A DNA stretch of 8,796 nucleotides from CAZKYP01 sp964556885 (GCA_964556885.1 CAZKYP010000135.1:1-8796), one strand, 5' to 3'; shown: positions 1 to 5,718, numbered from the stretch's first letter. A program made the numbers and translations. The notes: generated from the sequence alone by a model not told the origin.

Positions 1-7
1 ATTTCTA

Positions 8-1252
8 ATGATGAATATTTCAACTGATAAACAGGCCTTTAAAGCCTTGGCCGACCTGGCCAAGGCCCAGGGCCTTGACATCACAGGCGGCAAAGTCCGC
101 CGCACATCCAGTCGTTTCTGTCTGGGTGTGGAGCACGGCGACTACAATGGCACAGAGCTGTTCGGTGTGGGGACCGACCGGTTCATCTGGATGGCATACA
201 AACCGAACGGCACGAACAAGGTGCGGCTCTTCAGCGGTAACTTTCCCGACGACGGTGTCATCGAGTTCGAGCTGGGTAATGTCCCCGAGCCTAAATCCGA
301 GAAGGCGGCGCATACGTGGGGAAGGTTCCCGTACGGCGTCGATTACATCCTGCAGCGCGAAGGCCATAAGCTCTCGCAGGGTATCGACGGCGTTCTCTAC
401 GGTAATATCCCCGGCGGCGGGATGAGCCGCTCAGCGTCTCTGAGCCTGAACCTGATTTTGTCGCTGTTCGATGCAAACGGCATCGATATCGAGGACAAGA
501 TGGACATCGTCGATTTGGCCCAGGCCGTGGAAAACGATTACATCGGTTCGCCGTGCGGCAAGCTCGACCAGATTATGATTCTTTTCGCCCGCGAAGGCAA
601 GGGTACTTATTACAATCCGGCCAAAAGGTCGGTCGATTACATAGAGCTTGGTTCGATGGCGCTCGATTTCAGGATTGTGGTTATGGACACCGGGACCGAA
701 AGGCCCGGCCTGGAAAAATCGACGTATAAAGTCCGACGTTCACAGTGCGATGAGCTGGTCTCGATACTCAAAAAAGCAGGTTACAAAATCTCATGCCTGG
801 CGGACATTAAGGACGAGAAAATCTACGAAAAGATTATGGCCCAGTTCGGCAAAAGCCATCCGGACTTGTGCGACCGGCTAAAGTACATATTCGGCGCCCA
901 GAAGCGGTTCTATGAAATGCTCGATGCGTGGAAATCCGGCGACGTCGAGACGGTCGGGTGGATATTCCGGGCCGACGGTATAGGGCTTCGCGACGATTAT
1001 AAAATCTCCGGCCCGGAGCTGGAAACGATGTGCGATATAGTCCGGACTATTCCGGGCGTGCTTGGAGAACGGATGTTGGGCGGCGGTGACAAAGGGGCAT
1101 CCGGCGCACTTGTGCTTCCCGAAAGCGTCGAAGCGGTAAAAAAAGCCGTAGAGGCGGGTTATCCCCTCAGCCGCCCCGCTTACGCCGAAAAATATGCAGT
1201 GCATGTATGTAAAATCGTAGATGGCGTCAAGGTCTTTGACGGCCTGCTATAA
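8..1252 (+). CDS. Galactokinase-family GHMP kinase with non-standard motifs
   Basis: A 414-residue cytoplasmic sugar kinase of the GHMP superfamily; canonical relatives phosphorylate galactose at C1 using ATP in the Leloir pathway. Visible landmarks are a sugar-binding motif with R36, E42, H43 and D45-Y-N (residues 36-47), a phosphate-binding loop GNIPGGGMSRSAS (132-144), CGKLDQ (183-188) with D187 at the catalytic-base position, the galactokinase-type block DTGTER...STYKVRRSQC (227-247), LRDDY..SGPELE (327-339) and a C-terminal Gly-rich motif MLGGGDKGASG (356-366). The middle and C-terminal blocks match galactokinase well. Several motif residues differ: usual GRVNLIGEHTDYNGG is SRFCLGVEHGDYNGT, and usual GGGFGGC is GGGDKGAS. 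The family is therefore firm but the substrate is not; another hexose or hexuronate is possible. Start: two adjacent ATGs at 8 and 11, with only seven bases visible upstream, so an RBS cannot be judged. The next gene follows after 43 bp on the same strand. Confidence 0.85.
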   Translation: MMNISTDKQAFKALADLAKAQGLDITGGKVRRTSSRFCLGVEHGDYNGTELFGVGTDRFIWMAYKPNGTNKVRLFSGNFPDDGVIEFELGNVPEPKSEKAAHTWGRFPYGVDYILQREGHKLSQGIDGVLYGNIPGGGMSRSASLSLNLILSLFDANGIDIEDKMDIVDLAQAVENDYIGSPCGKLDQIMILFAREGKGTYYNPAKRSVDYIELGSMALDFRIVVMDTGTERPGLEKSTYKVRRSQCDELVSILKKAGYKISCLADIKDEKIYEKIMAQFGKSHPDLCDRLKYIFGAQKRFYEMLDAWKSGDVETVGWIFRADGIGLRDDYKISGPELETMCDIVRTIPGVLGERMLGGGDKGASGALVLPESVEAVKKAVEAGYPLSRPAYAEKYAVHVCKIVDGVKVFDGLL

Positions 1253-1267
1253 AAAAAATGTAATTTG

Positions 1268-1280
1268 AAATCTGAGATTT
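1268..1280. repeat. Short perfect inverted repeat in the 43-bp spacer
   Basis: AAATCT and AGATTT flank a single central G between the kinase gene and the PyrK-like gene. It could form only a very small hairpin (five base pairs with a TGA loop) and has no T-run after it, so it is not a terminator. It may be a short operator-like palindrome or chance in an AT-rich spacer. Confidence 0.35.
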
Positions 1281-1295
1281 GACATTAATACTACG

Positions 1296-2282
1296 ATGAC
1301 GGAAGAACCGAATCAGACAACTGCTGAATCATCCACACAAAAGGGCCAGTATAAGGCGACTGTGATTGCAAATAAGCAGATACGCCAGCGGTTCAATAAA
1401 CTCAGACTCGAGTTCTCGCAGGAGGCGGCGAAAGTATTTTCAGGATTTATGCCCGGGCAGTTCGTCCAACTGGACGTTTCCGATATCGCCCTGCCGCCCG
1501 AAGAGGACATACCGAATGATTTACAGGATGCCGCCGACCGCAAGATTCTACTGCGAAGACCTTTCAGTTTTGCCGGCCTGACAAGCGAGCATGGTAAAAT
1601 TCAAGCCGATATTATCTATTGTGTCCTCGGCCCCGCCACTCTGAGAATGACTACCCTGAAACCGGGTGACTCGCTCAGTATCATCGGCCCGCTCGGCAAC
1701 GGCTTTCATATCCCGGCGAATAAAAAAATTGCCCTGCTTGTCTCCGGCGGCATGGGAATCCCACCGATACAGCACCTGGCCGTGGTGCTTGCAACAAAAC
1801 AGAAGGATATTGAAGTGATTGTATTCGCCGGGGCTAAAACGGCCCGGGGCCTGCCGTTCGAAGGTCGATTGGATGAAATCTCGGTAGAGCTTGGATTTTC
1901 GTTGCCGGAATTTGCAAAATTCGGAATCGAATCGCTTGTCGCCACGGATGACGGCTCTATCGGCTACCAGGGACTTGTAACCGGCTGCCTGTCCGAATGG
2001 CTCAGCGGAGATAGTGCGGGTGTGGCAGCCGCAGAGCGAAGCGATATGGATAGTATGATTATCTGCGGCTGCGGGCCGGAGCCTATGCTGGCCAAATTGG
2101 CGCAAATTGCCAAAGATAAAAATATAGATTGCCAGATAAGCATGGAGCGGCGGATGGCATGCGGCATCGGCCTGTGCCAGAGCTGCGCCGTCGAATGCCG
2201 GGTAGATGGTTCGTCCGAGACAGTCTACAAACTCTGCTGCGAAACCGGCCCGGTCTTTAACGCCAAAGAAGTGGTCTTTTAA
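1296..2282 (+). CDS. pyrK: PyrK-like dihydroorotate dehydrogenase electron-transfer subunit
   Basis: A 328-residue flavin/iron-sulfur oxidoreductase of the ferredoxin-reductase fold, cytoplasmic. In class 1B dihydroorotate dehydrogenase, PyrK passes electrons from FMN on PyrD through a [2Fe-2S] cluster and FAD to NAD+. Seen here are the FAD-binding motif RRPFSF (87-92), a second flavin/phosphate motif GPLGNGF (131-137), an NAD-binding Gly-rich turn GGMGIPPI (151-158), CGCGPEPM before the C-terminal domain, and a cluster site C289-x4-C294-x2-C297-x17-C315 ending in ETGPVF, which resembles the PyrK ending C-x-D-GPVF. At 328 residues it is longer than typical PyrK (about 250-280); extra length lies at the N-terminus, before the FAD motif (about 62-84) and around 230-250. 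No PyrD is adjacent, so it could serve a distant PyrD or another dehydrogenase. No Shine-Dalgarno is evident before the ATG. A deaminase gene follows closely on the same strand. Confidence 0.85.
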   Translation: MTEEPNQTTAESSTQKGQYKATVIANKQIRQRFNKLRLEFSQEAAKVFSGFMPGQFVQLDVSDIALPPEEDIPNDLQDAADRKILLRRPFSFAGLTSEHGKIQADIIYCVLGPATLRMTTLKPGDSLSIIGPLGNGFHIPANKKIALLVSGGMGIPPIQHLAVVLATKQKDIEVIVFAGAKTARGLPFEGRLDEISVELGFSLPEFAKFGIESLVATDDGSIGYQGLVTGCLSEWLSGDSAGVAAAERSDMDSMIICGCGPEPMLAKLAQIAKDKNIDCQISMERRMACGIGLCQSCAVECRVDGSSETVYKLCCETGPVFNAKEVVF

Positions 2283-2286
2283 CAAG

Positions 2287-2361
2287 TTGATTGGTGAATT
2301 GGTTGATTAGTAAATTATGGCTGATTCTCTAATCTCTAATTCTCTTGATTCACTAATTTCT
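2287..2361. repeat. Low-complexity TGATT/GAATT spacer with imperfect dyad
   Basis: The spacer before the deaminase is built from overlapping words of the TGATT, GAATT, GATTAG and CTAAT kind; TGATT occurs four times. GATTAG (2305-2310) is complementary to CTAATC (2329-2334), and GAATT (2296-2300) to AATTC (2338-2342), giving a possible weak hairpin whose loop holds the ATG at 2317. There is no terminal T-run. It may be a degenerate genomic repeat or a leader structure; the function is unknown. Confidence 0.4.
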
Positions 2362-2825
2362 ATGAATCTGCCTTCACTAAAAATTCAATTGCCTGATTGG
2401 GTCGAACATGTTTTATCCGTGTGGCAGCCTCAAGCGAAGCTTGGGGATGGTCATTTCGAGATCGAAGAACAGATGCGCCTGGTAATAGAGCTTTCCCGCC
2501 AGAATATCGAGCACAAGACCGGAGGGCCTTTCGCCGCGGCGGTATTCGACCAACATGGCAAACTAATCGCCCCCGGCGTCAATATGGTGACCAGCACCAA
2601 TTGTTCTATCCTGCACGCCGAGATGGTGGCAATNNNNNNNNNNNNNNNNNNNNNNNNNNNNNNNNNNNNNNNNNNNNNNNNNNNNNNNNNNNNNNNNNNN
2701 NNNNNNNNNNNNNNNNNNNNNNNNNNNNNNNNNTCCTCCGCGACATCCTGCGCCCAGAAGCGGTTAAGGTCCTCGAAGCCTACCAAACCTCCGGCGGCCC
2801 GATATACAACTCCGGCCGATCATAA
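2362..2825 (+). CDS. CDA-superfamily nucleoside/base deaminase, interrupted by assembly gap
   Basis: A zinc-dependent deaminase of the cytidine/guanine/tRNA-adenosine deaminase superfamily, cytoplasmic. Before the gap the protein shows an MRLVIELSRQNI helix, TGGPFAAAVFD and NCSILHAEMVA; HAE holds the first zinc ligand and the catalytic glutamate. The second zinc motif (PCxxC) must lie inside the 100-N gap. After the gap LRDILRPEAVKVL...GGPIYNSG followed by TAA looks like the family's C-terminus, but in a different reading frame. This fits a gap of wrong nominal length rather than a real frameshift. I prefer the ATG at 2362 (MNLPSLKIQLPDW...); the upstream in-frame ATG at 2317 would add 15 residues encoded by the low-complexity spacer. 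Neither has a clear RBS. From memory of related proteins the intact length would be near 200 residues, leaving about 75-80 missing. The substrate cannot be told. The stop is six bases from the end of the convergent gene. Confidence 0.8.
2634..2733. other. Assembly gap of exactly 100 N
   Basis: A run of exactly 100 Ns, the customary placeholder for a scaffold gap of unknown size. The deaminase frame enters the gap two bases into a codon and leaves it needing one missing base before TC, so the true missing length should be 2 modulo 3, whereas 100 is 1 modulo 3. The placeholder length therefore cannot be right if the gene is intact. Confidence 0.97.
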
Positions 2826-2831
2826 ATCAAT

Positions 2832-3722
2832 TTATTGTGTGGCTTCGGAACGGCGGCAGAGGCCGATCAGCCATTTCTGCTGCTCGATGGTCAGATATGG
2901 TCGCAGGACGAGGACGTGCTCGGCGATTCTTCTTTCGATGCGGCTGTGCGTCGATATTAGGTTGTCTATCTGCTGCAATAACTCATCGTCACTGCTTTCG
3001 GGATTTTCGAATACTGACAGGAGCTTTTGCCTTTCGGCCGTCAGGTCCTCGTATAAATACATAGATTCGGATTCGAAATTCGGGTCGTTTTCCTGTAATA
3101 ATGTCACCTGCTCGGCTGTCAGCCGCAGCCTGTTCGCCAGCCTTTCCTTAAATCTGAAACGCCGCCCGTAACCGGCCCCGCCGCCCTGTCCGGAGCCGCC
3201 ACGATAACCATAACCTCTTCCGCCCTGTCCTTGTCTGCCGTATCCATAACCGCGGCCGCCCTGACCGGAGCCGCTGCCCGGTCCACCCATCCGGGCGCCA
3301 AGTCTGCTCATCGGCCCGCTCACTGCCTCGGCACAAAGCTGCATCAGATGCTCCCGGTTACTTTCAGGCAATTCATTACGAAGCTCGACTACGTGTTCGC
3401 CGACCCGCCGTATCAGATGCTCGTGTGCTTCGATGACATCATCCACATTTCCAGTGACAATTGCATCCGGCGTACACGGGTCCTCAAGGGCCGCCGCGAG
3501 GGAGTTCTGGAGCGACTGGAGATTCGTGATGAGCTTATCGGCCTCATCATTAAATTTCGCCTCGGATTCCGCAACAGTACGTGGAGCATCCATCAGCCAC
3601 TGCTGTGATGTCATCTGAGCCTGATTTTGTTGGCTCTGTGCCGTCATTCGGGCATTGAAAAATGAAACTGCCCCAGCGGTTAGGGAAATTATCACAAAAA
3701 TTGTTGTTTTCTTTTTACTCAT
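2832..3722 (-). CDS. Exported tandem Spy/CnrX-like (heavy-metal resistance type) protein
   Basis: A 296-residue protein starting MSKKKTT followed by a hydrophobic stretch (about 7-23), so a signal peptide or N-terminal anchor; the rest should be periplasmic. It contains two copies of one helical domain (about 50-135 and 198-292), matching the periplasmic metal-sensor/Spy-CpxP style, with LTAEQ (202-206) and LTIEQQ (278-283) motifs. Both copies carry H-x9-H-x19-C at identical spacing (H100, H110, C130; H259, H269, C289) around RR[VI].EHV..LR. The join is a Gly/Tyr/Arg-rich linker (145-187). Known relatives bind metal ions or act as chaperones and can gate sigma/anti-sigma systems (CnrX); metal binding here is inferred. 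The preferred start is ATG 3722, which shares its A with the TGA stop of the anti-sigma gene and has AGGGG eight bases upstream; GTG 3725 is an alternative. It is last in a sigma/anti-sigma operon. No terminator is visible before the convergent deaminase. Confidence 0.78.
   Translation of the reverse strand: MSKKKTTIFVIISLTAGAVSFFNARMTAQSQQNQAQMTSQQWLMDAPRTVAESEAKFNDEADKLITNLQSLQNSLAAALEDPCTPDAIVTGNVDDVIEAHEHLIRRVGEHVVELRNELPESNREHLMQLCAEAVSGPMSRLGARMGGPGSGSGQGGRGYGYGRQGQGGRGYGYRGGSGQGGGAGYGRRFRFKERLANRLRLTAEQVTLLQENDPNFESESMYLYEDLTAERQKLLSVFENPESSDDELLQQIDNLISTHSRIERRIAEHVLVLRPYLTIEQQKWLIGLCRRSEATQ
3183..3276 (-). repeat. Imperfect tandem repeats encoding the Gly/Tyr/Arg linker
   Basis: Two 27-base units at 3204-3230 and 3240-3266 each encode GQGGRGYGY. 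The flanking words CCCTGTCCGGAGCCGC and CCCTGACCGGAGCCGC (plus strand, near 3184 and 3260) also recur. The repeats stay in frame inside the linker between the two domains and probably expanded by slippage or unequal exchange. Linker length may vary between strains. Confidence 0.75.
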
Positions 3723-4198
3723 CACTGTTGCCCCTGCTCAGACGGTTGCTCATCCATAATCAGCCATGTAAGCTCGCTGGACCATTCCAGCCCCAACGCT
3801 GCGATGTATTTTGGTCCGGTTTGCAATGGTACGGCCTGTGGCGTTTTTTGGACGGTACTGAGCTTGCCCAGCTTTTGCCCGACACCGACGGCGATGATGA
3901 CTGAAGCCGCAATACGCAGAACATCCACCCAAAAATTGCCTTTAATGATATTTGGCTGCCCATCTTGTCTATAATTTAACTTCGAGTTCTTTGCAGAAGC
4001 GAGCACTCTGCCGGCAATATCATGACTGGTAGTATCGACATCCCATTTTCCGAGCGTATTCCACAGCTTTTCAGCCTCCTGCCTGCGCTCGGAGCACCCT
4101 GAGCATTTCGCGATGTGTTTTTCGATCTCCTCGCTGCGGGAAGCTGTAAGCCTGCCGGCGATAAAATCCATTAATTCGATATCATTTATATGTTCCAT
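3722..4198 (-). CDS. Zinc-finger anti-sigma factor, single membrane segment
   Basis: A 158-residue anti-sigma factor for the ECF sigma encoded just upstream. The N-terminal domain has a short acidic/hydrophobic helix (HINDIELMDFIAGRL) and the ZAS zinc motif H28-x3-C32-x2-C35 (HIAKCSGC), the hallmark of cytoplasmic domains that clamp sigma regions 2 and 4. A hydrophobic stretch RIAASVIIAVGVG (about 95-107) would span the inner membrane, leaving about 50 residues outside. I chose ATG 4198 because AGGTG (minus strand, 4209-4205) sits six bases upstream; an in-frame GTG at 4207 overlaps that RBS. The stop codon shares one base with the ATG of the downstream tandem-domain gene, so the two are probably translationally coupled. 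By analogy with CnrY, signal passes from a periplasmic partner through this protein to release sigma; that flow is inferred. Confidence 0.85.
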   Translation of the reverse strand: MEHINDIELMDFIAGRLTASRSEEIEKHIAKCSGCSERRQEAEKLWNTLGKWDVDTTSHDIAGRVLASAKNSKLNYRQDGQPNIIKGNFWVDVLRIAASVIIAVGVGQKLGKLSTVQKTPQAVPLQTGPKYIAALGLEWSSELTWLIMDEQPSEQGQQ

Positions 4199-4204
4199 GA
4201 TATT

Positions 4205-4209
4205 CACCT
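4205..4209 (-). promoter_or_regulatory. Ribosome binding site that decides the anti-sigma start
   Basis: AGGTG on the minus strand, six bases before ATG 4198. It contains the alternative in-frame GTG (4207-4205), which therefore is unlikely to be the start. Confidence 0.6.
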
Positions 4210-4245
4210 ATGCTTTAAACGTTAGAAAGTCATAAAAACTGCGGC

Positions 4246-4842
4246 CTATTCTACAAAATTTCCTATTTTACCTAATTTTTCCCGAAGATTCGCATACGCC
4301 CTAACCAGCAGCGATTCAACCGCCGATTTCGTCCAGTTCGTCACCTCGCATATCTGTTCATGGCTGAGGTTTTCATATCGATGCAGTATCACCGCCAGAC
4401 GCTGCCTTTCCGGCAGTTCGTTAACTGCTTTTTTTACCAGTTCAATCATTTCCTTTTTTTCAACATCATCAAATTCCGAACCGTTGATTAAATTCGGACC
4501 AACCTGCTCGATAGATGCCGGCGCCTTTGATTGCCTTCGCTGCTCATCGAAACACAGGTTTACAACGATACGATATAGCCATGTCGTGAATTTGGCCTGC
4601 GGCGTGTAACTGCCGGCAGCTTTGTAAACGCGAAGAAAAGTTTCCTGTGCAATATCTTCGGATTTTGTCCAGTCGTTACAAAATCGATATGCGAACGCCA
4701 GGACCTTGTTCTGATGCCTGTTCACTATTTTGCCGAGAGCCGCCATATCGCCGGAGGCGAGACGTTTCATCAGCTCGTTTTCATTTGTTTTATCTATTGC
4801 CATAACAGGGCTTAACTTTAGTTTCTTTTGCGAATAAATCAT
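4246..4842 (-). CDS. ECF (group 4) RNA polymerase sigma factor
   Basis: A 198-residue extracytoplasmic-function sigma factor that directs RNA polymerase to a specific promoter set. Region 2 (about 35-104) shows DWTKSEDIAQETFLRVY and FTTWLYRIVVNLCFDEQRR, the helices that contact core polymerase and the -10 element. Region 4 (about 135-190) shows LPERQRLAVILHRYENLSHEQICEVTNW and KSAVESLLVRAYANLREKL, the helix-turn-helix for the -35 element. A short linker joins them and regions 1.1 and 3 are absent, as usual for ECF factors. The ATG at 4842 has GGAG seven bases upstream; a second in-frame ATG at 4803 would still keep all of region 2. It is followed after 47 bp by its presumed anti-sigma factor, and divergent from the ferritin-like gene. 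Such factors often drive their own operon; I could not identify a firm ECF promoter. Confidence 0.93.
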   Translation of the reverse strand: MIYSQKKLKLSPVMAIDKTNENELMKRLASGDMAALGKIVNRHQNKVLAFAYRFCNDWTKSEDIAQETFLRVYKAAGSYTPQAKFTTWLYRIVVNLCFDEQRRQSKAPASIEQVGPNLINGSEFDDVEKKEMIELVKKAVNELPERQRLAVILHRYENLSHEQICEVTNWTKSAVESLLVRAYANLREKLGKIGNFVE

Positions 4843-4849
4843 TATACAG

Positions 4850-4853
4850 CTCC
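4850..4853 (-). promoter_or_regulatory. Ribosome binding site of the sigma gene
   Basis: GGAG on the minus strand, seven bases before ATG 4842, supports the longer start over ATG 4803, which has no clear RBS. Confidence 0.5.
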
Positions 4854-4862
4854 GATGCTTTT

Positions 4863-4893
4863 CGGTTCATTAATATTTTTTTAATAAAAACCG
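4863..4893. repeat. Imperfect hairpin upstream of the sigma gene
   Basis: CGGTT (4863-4867) pairs with AACCG (4889-4893) and ATTAA (4869-4873) with TTAAT (4881-4885), leaving a small asymmetric internal loop. It starts about 20 bases before the sigma start codon on the minus strand, so it could be in the leader or overlap the promoter. The stem is AT-rich and the function is unknown. Confidence 0.35.
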
Positions 4894-4913
4894 CAGGTAT
4901 CTGTTGTCGGCCC

Positions 4914-4948
4914 CGTTTAAGGATTGAAGTAGAAGTTGTCGTTAAACG
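4914..4948. promoter_or_regulatory. CGTTTAA / TTAAACG inverted repeat in the divergent intergenic region
   Basis: A 7-base perfect inverted repeat with a 21-base spacer lies between the divergent sigma and ferritin-like genes. The same heptamer recurs at 4215-4221 between the sigma and anti-sigma genes. The 28-base centre-to-centre spacing is close to three helical turns, which suits a dimeric regulator, but the word is short and AT-rich, so chance is a real possibility. Confidence 0.3.
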
Positions 4949-4988
4949 CGTACGGATGACTTGAACAGACTTATTAACAATTAATTTC

Positions 4989-4994
4989 AAGGAG
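4989..4994 (+). promoter_or_regulatory. Strong ribosome binding site of the ferritin-like gene
   Basis: AAGGAG six bases before ATG 5001. It is the best Shine-Dalgarno in the window and stands out against the plus-strand genes at 1296 and 2362, which have none, suggesting strong translation of this gene. Confidence 0.8.
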
Positions 4995-5000
4995 AAGAAA

Positions 5001-5636
5001 ATGAAGTTCAGAACACTATTGACGATTGCCTGCGTGTTATTTGTAGGATTGGCAGGGATGACCGTCGCCGGCGTATCCGGGCAGAATCAGGCGGCTTCGC
5101 GTGCACTTTTACGAGCCGTCCAGCTTACGGATGCTGAAGTCGCAAATATCCTCTATATGCGACAGGAGGAAAAACTTGCTCGTGATGTCTATCTGACGTT
5201 ATACGAACAGTGGAACGCCGCGATATTCGCGAATATCAGCGAGTCCGAGCAGCGGCACATGGATGCAGTCAAAAAACTAATCACAATGTACGGCCTGGAA
5301 GACCCGATTGTCGATGATACGGTAGGCCAGTTCGCCAATCCGGTGTTTGCGGTTCTTTATCAGGAGTTTGTGGCGGATGGTGGTGCATCGCTTTTAGATG
5401 CTTTGAACGTTGGTGTGGCAATCGAACAGCAGGACATCGCTGACCTCAATGCGGCTCTTGAAGAGACTGCGATGAGAAATGTGAAGCGTGTTTTTCAAAA
5501 TCTGCTCAGAGGCTCGACCAGGCATCTCGCTGCGTTTGAGAAATGTATAGAGACGTGTGATACCGATTGTATAGGCCCCGGCGACAGTACATGTTTACAG
5601 GACCAGAATCGTGACATGACCTGTCAAAGTTTATAA
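5001..5636 (+). CDS. Exported DUF2202 ferritin-like protein with Cys-rich tail
   Basis: A 211-residue protein with a classic signal peptide (MKFRT, then hydrophobic 6-24, with a likely cleavage near 24-28), so exported. The body (about 40-180) matches the DUF2202 ferritin-like helical family: LTDAEVANILYMRQEEKLARDVY, FANISESEQRHMDAV with an ExxH pair (E83, H86), LLDALNVGVAIEQQDIADL with E142/D145, and FQNLLRGSTRHLAAF with H175. These acidic and His residues could form a di-metal site; that is inferred from the ferritin-like fold. The last 30 residues carry five cysteines, C182-x3-C186-x3-C190-x7-C198-x9-C208, suggesting disulfides or extra metal binding. The function of DUF2202 proteins is poorly defined. 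The gene stands alone between a divergent sigma operon and convergent smc, with its own strong RBS and terminator. Confidence 0.85.
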   Translation: MKFRTLLTIACVLFVGLAGMTVAGVSGQNQAASRALLRAVQLTDAEVANILYMRQEEKLARDVYLTLYEQWNAAIFANISESEQRHMDAVKKLITMYGLEDPIVDDTVGQFANPVFAVLYQEFVADGGASLLDALNVGVAIEQQDIADLNAALEETAMRNVKRVFQNLLRGSTRHLAAFEKCIETCDTDCIGPGDSTCLQDQNRDMTCQSL

Positions 5637-5664
5637 AGAATAGCAGAAAACCATAAAAGTTTCA

Positions 5665-5696
5665 GGAGCTGCGTCGAAACACGCAGCTCCTTTTTT
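5665..5696 (+). terminator. Intrinsic (rho-independent) terminator after the ferritin-like gene
   Basis: A perfect 10-bp GC-rich stem GGAGCTGCGT / ACGCAGCTCC with a six-base loop CGAAAC, followed directly by six Ts. It starts 28 bases after the stop codon. On the opposite strand the stem is followed by only a weak, displaced T-run, so it may partly stop smc transcription too. Confidence 0.95.
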
Positions 5697-5718
5697 GTAG
5701 TCTGTGTACAAATCGGAT

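Noticed and set aside
1279..1284. TTGACA resembling a -35 box before the PyrK-like gene
   Set aside because: No -10 box is found at suitable spacing; the expected site falls inside the coding region.
1548..2285. A long 245-codon minus-strand reading frame opposite the PyrK-like gene
   Set aside because: The plus strand encodes clear FAD, NAD and [2Fe-2S] motifs; the opposite frame has no family likeness and is a shadow.
2734..3171. Continuation of the deaminase frame past the gap into a Ser/Arg-rich tail
   Set aside because: This arises only because the 100-N placeholder shifts the frame; it then runs antisense through the tandem-domain gene. The correct C-terminus ends at 2825.
3183..3276. 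Repeats that might be taken as a CRISPR or minisatellite array
   Set aside because: Units are imperfect, lie in frame inside a gene and encode a linker; there are no unique spacers of constant length.
4961..4989. TTGAAC as a -35 element for the ferritin-like gene
   Set aside because: At 16-18 bp downstream there is no good -10 box, and the transcript would start at or within the ribosome binding site.
4790..4990. A 66-codon minus-strand reading frame in the intergenic region
   Set aside because: It overlaps the sigma gene start, has no recognisable family, and lies across AT-rich regulatory DNA; most likely chance.
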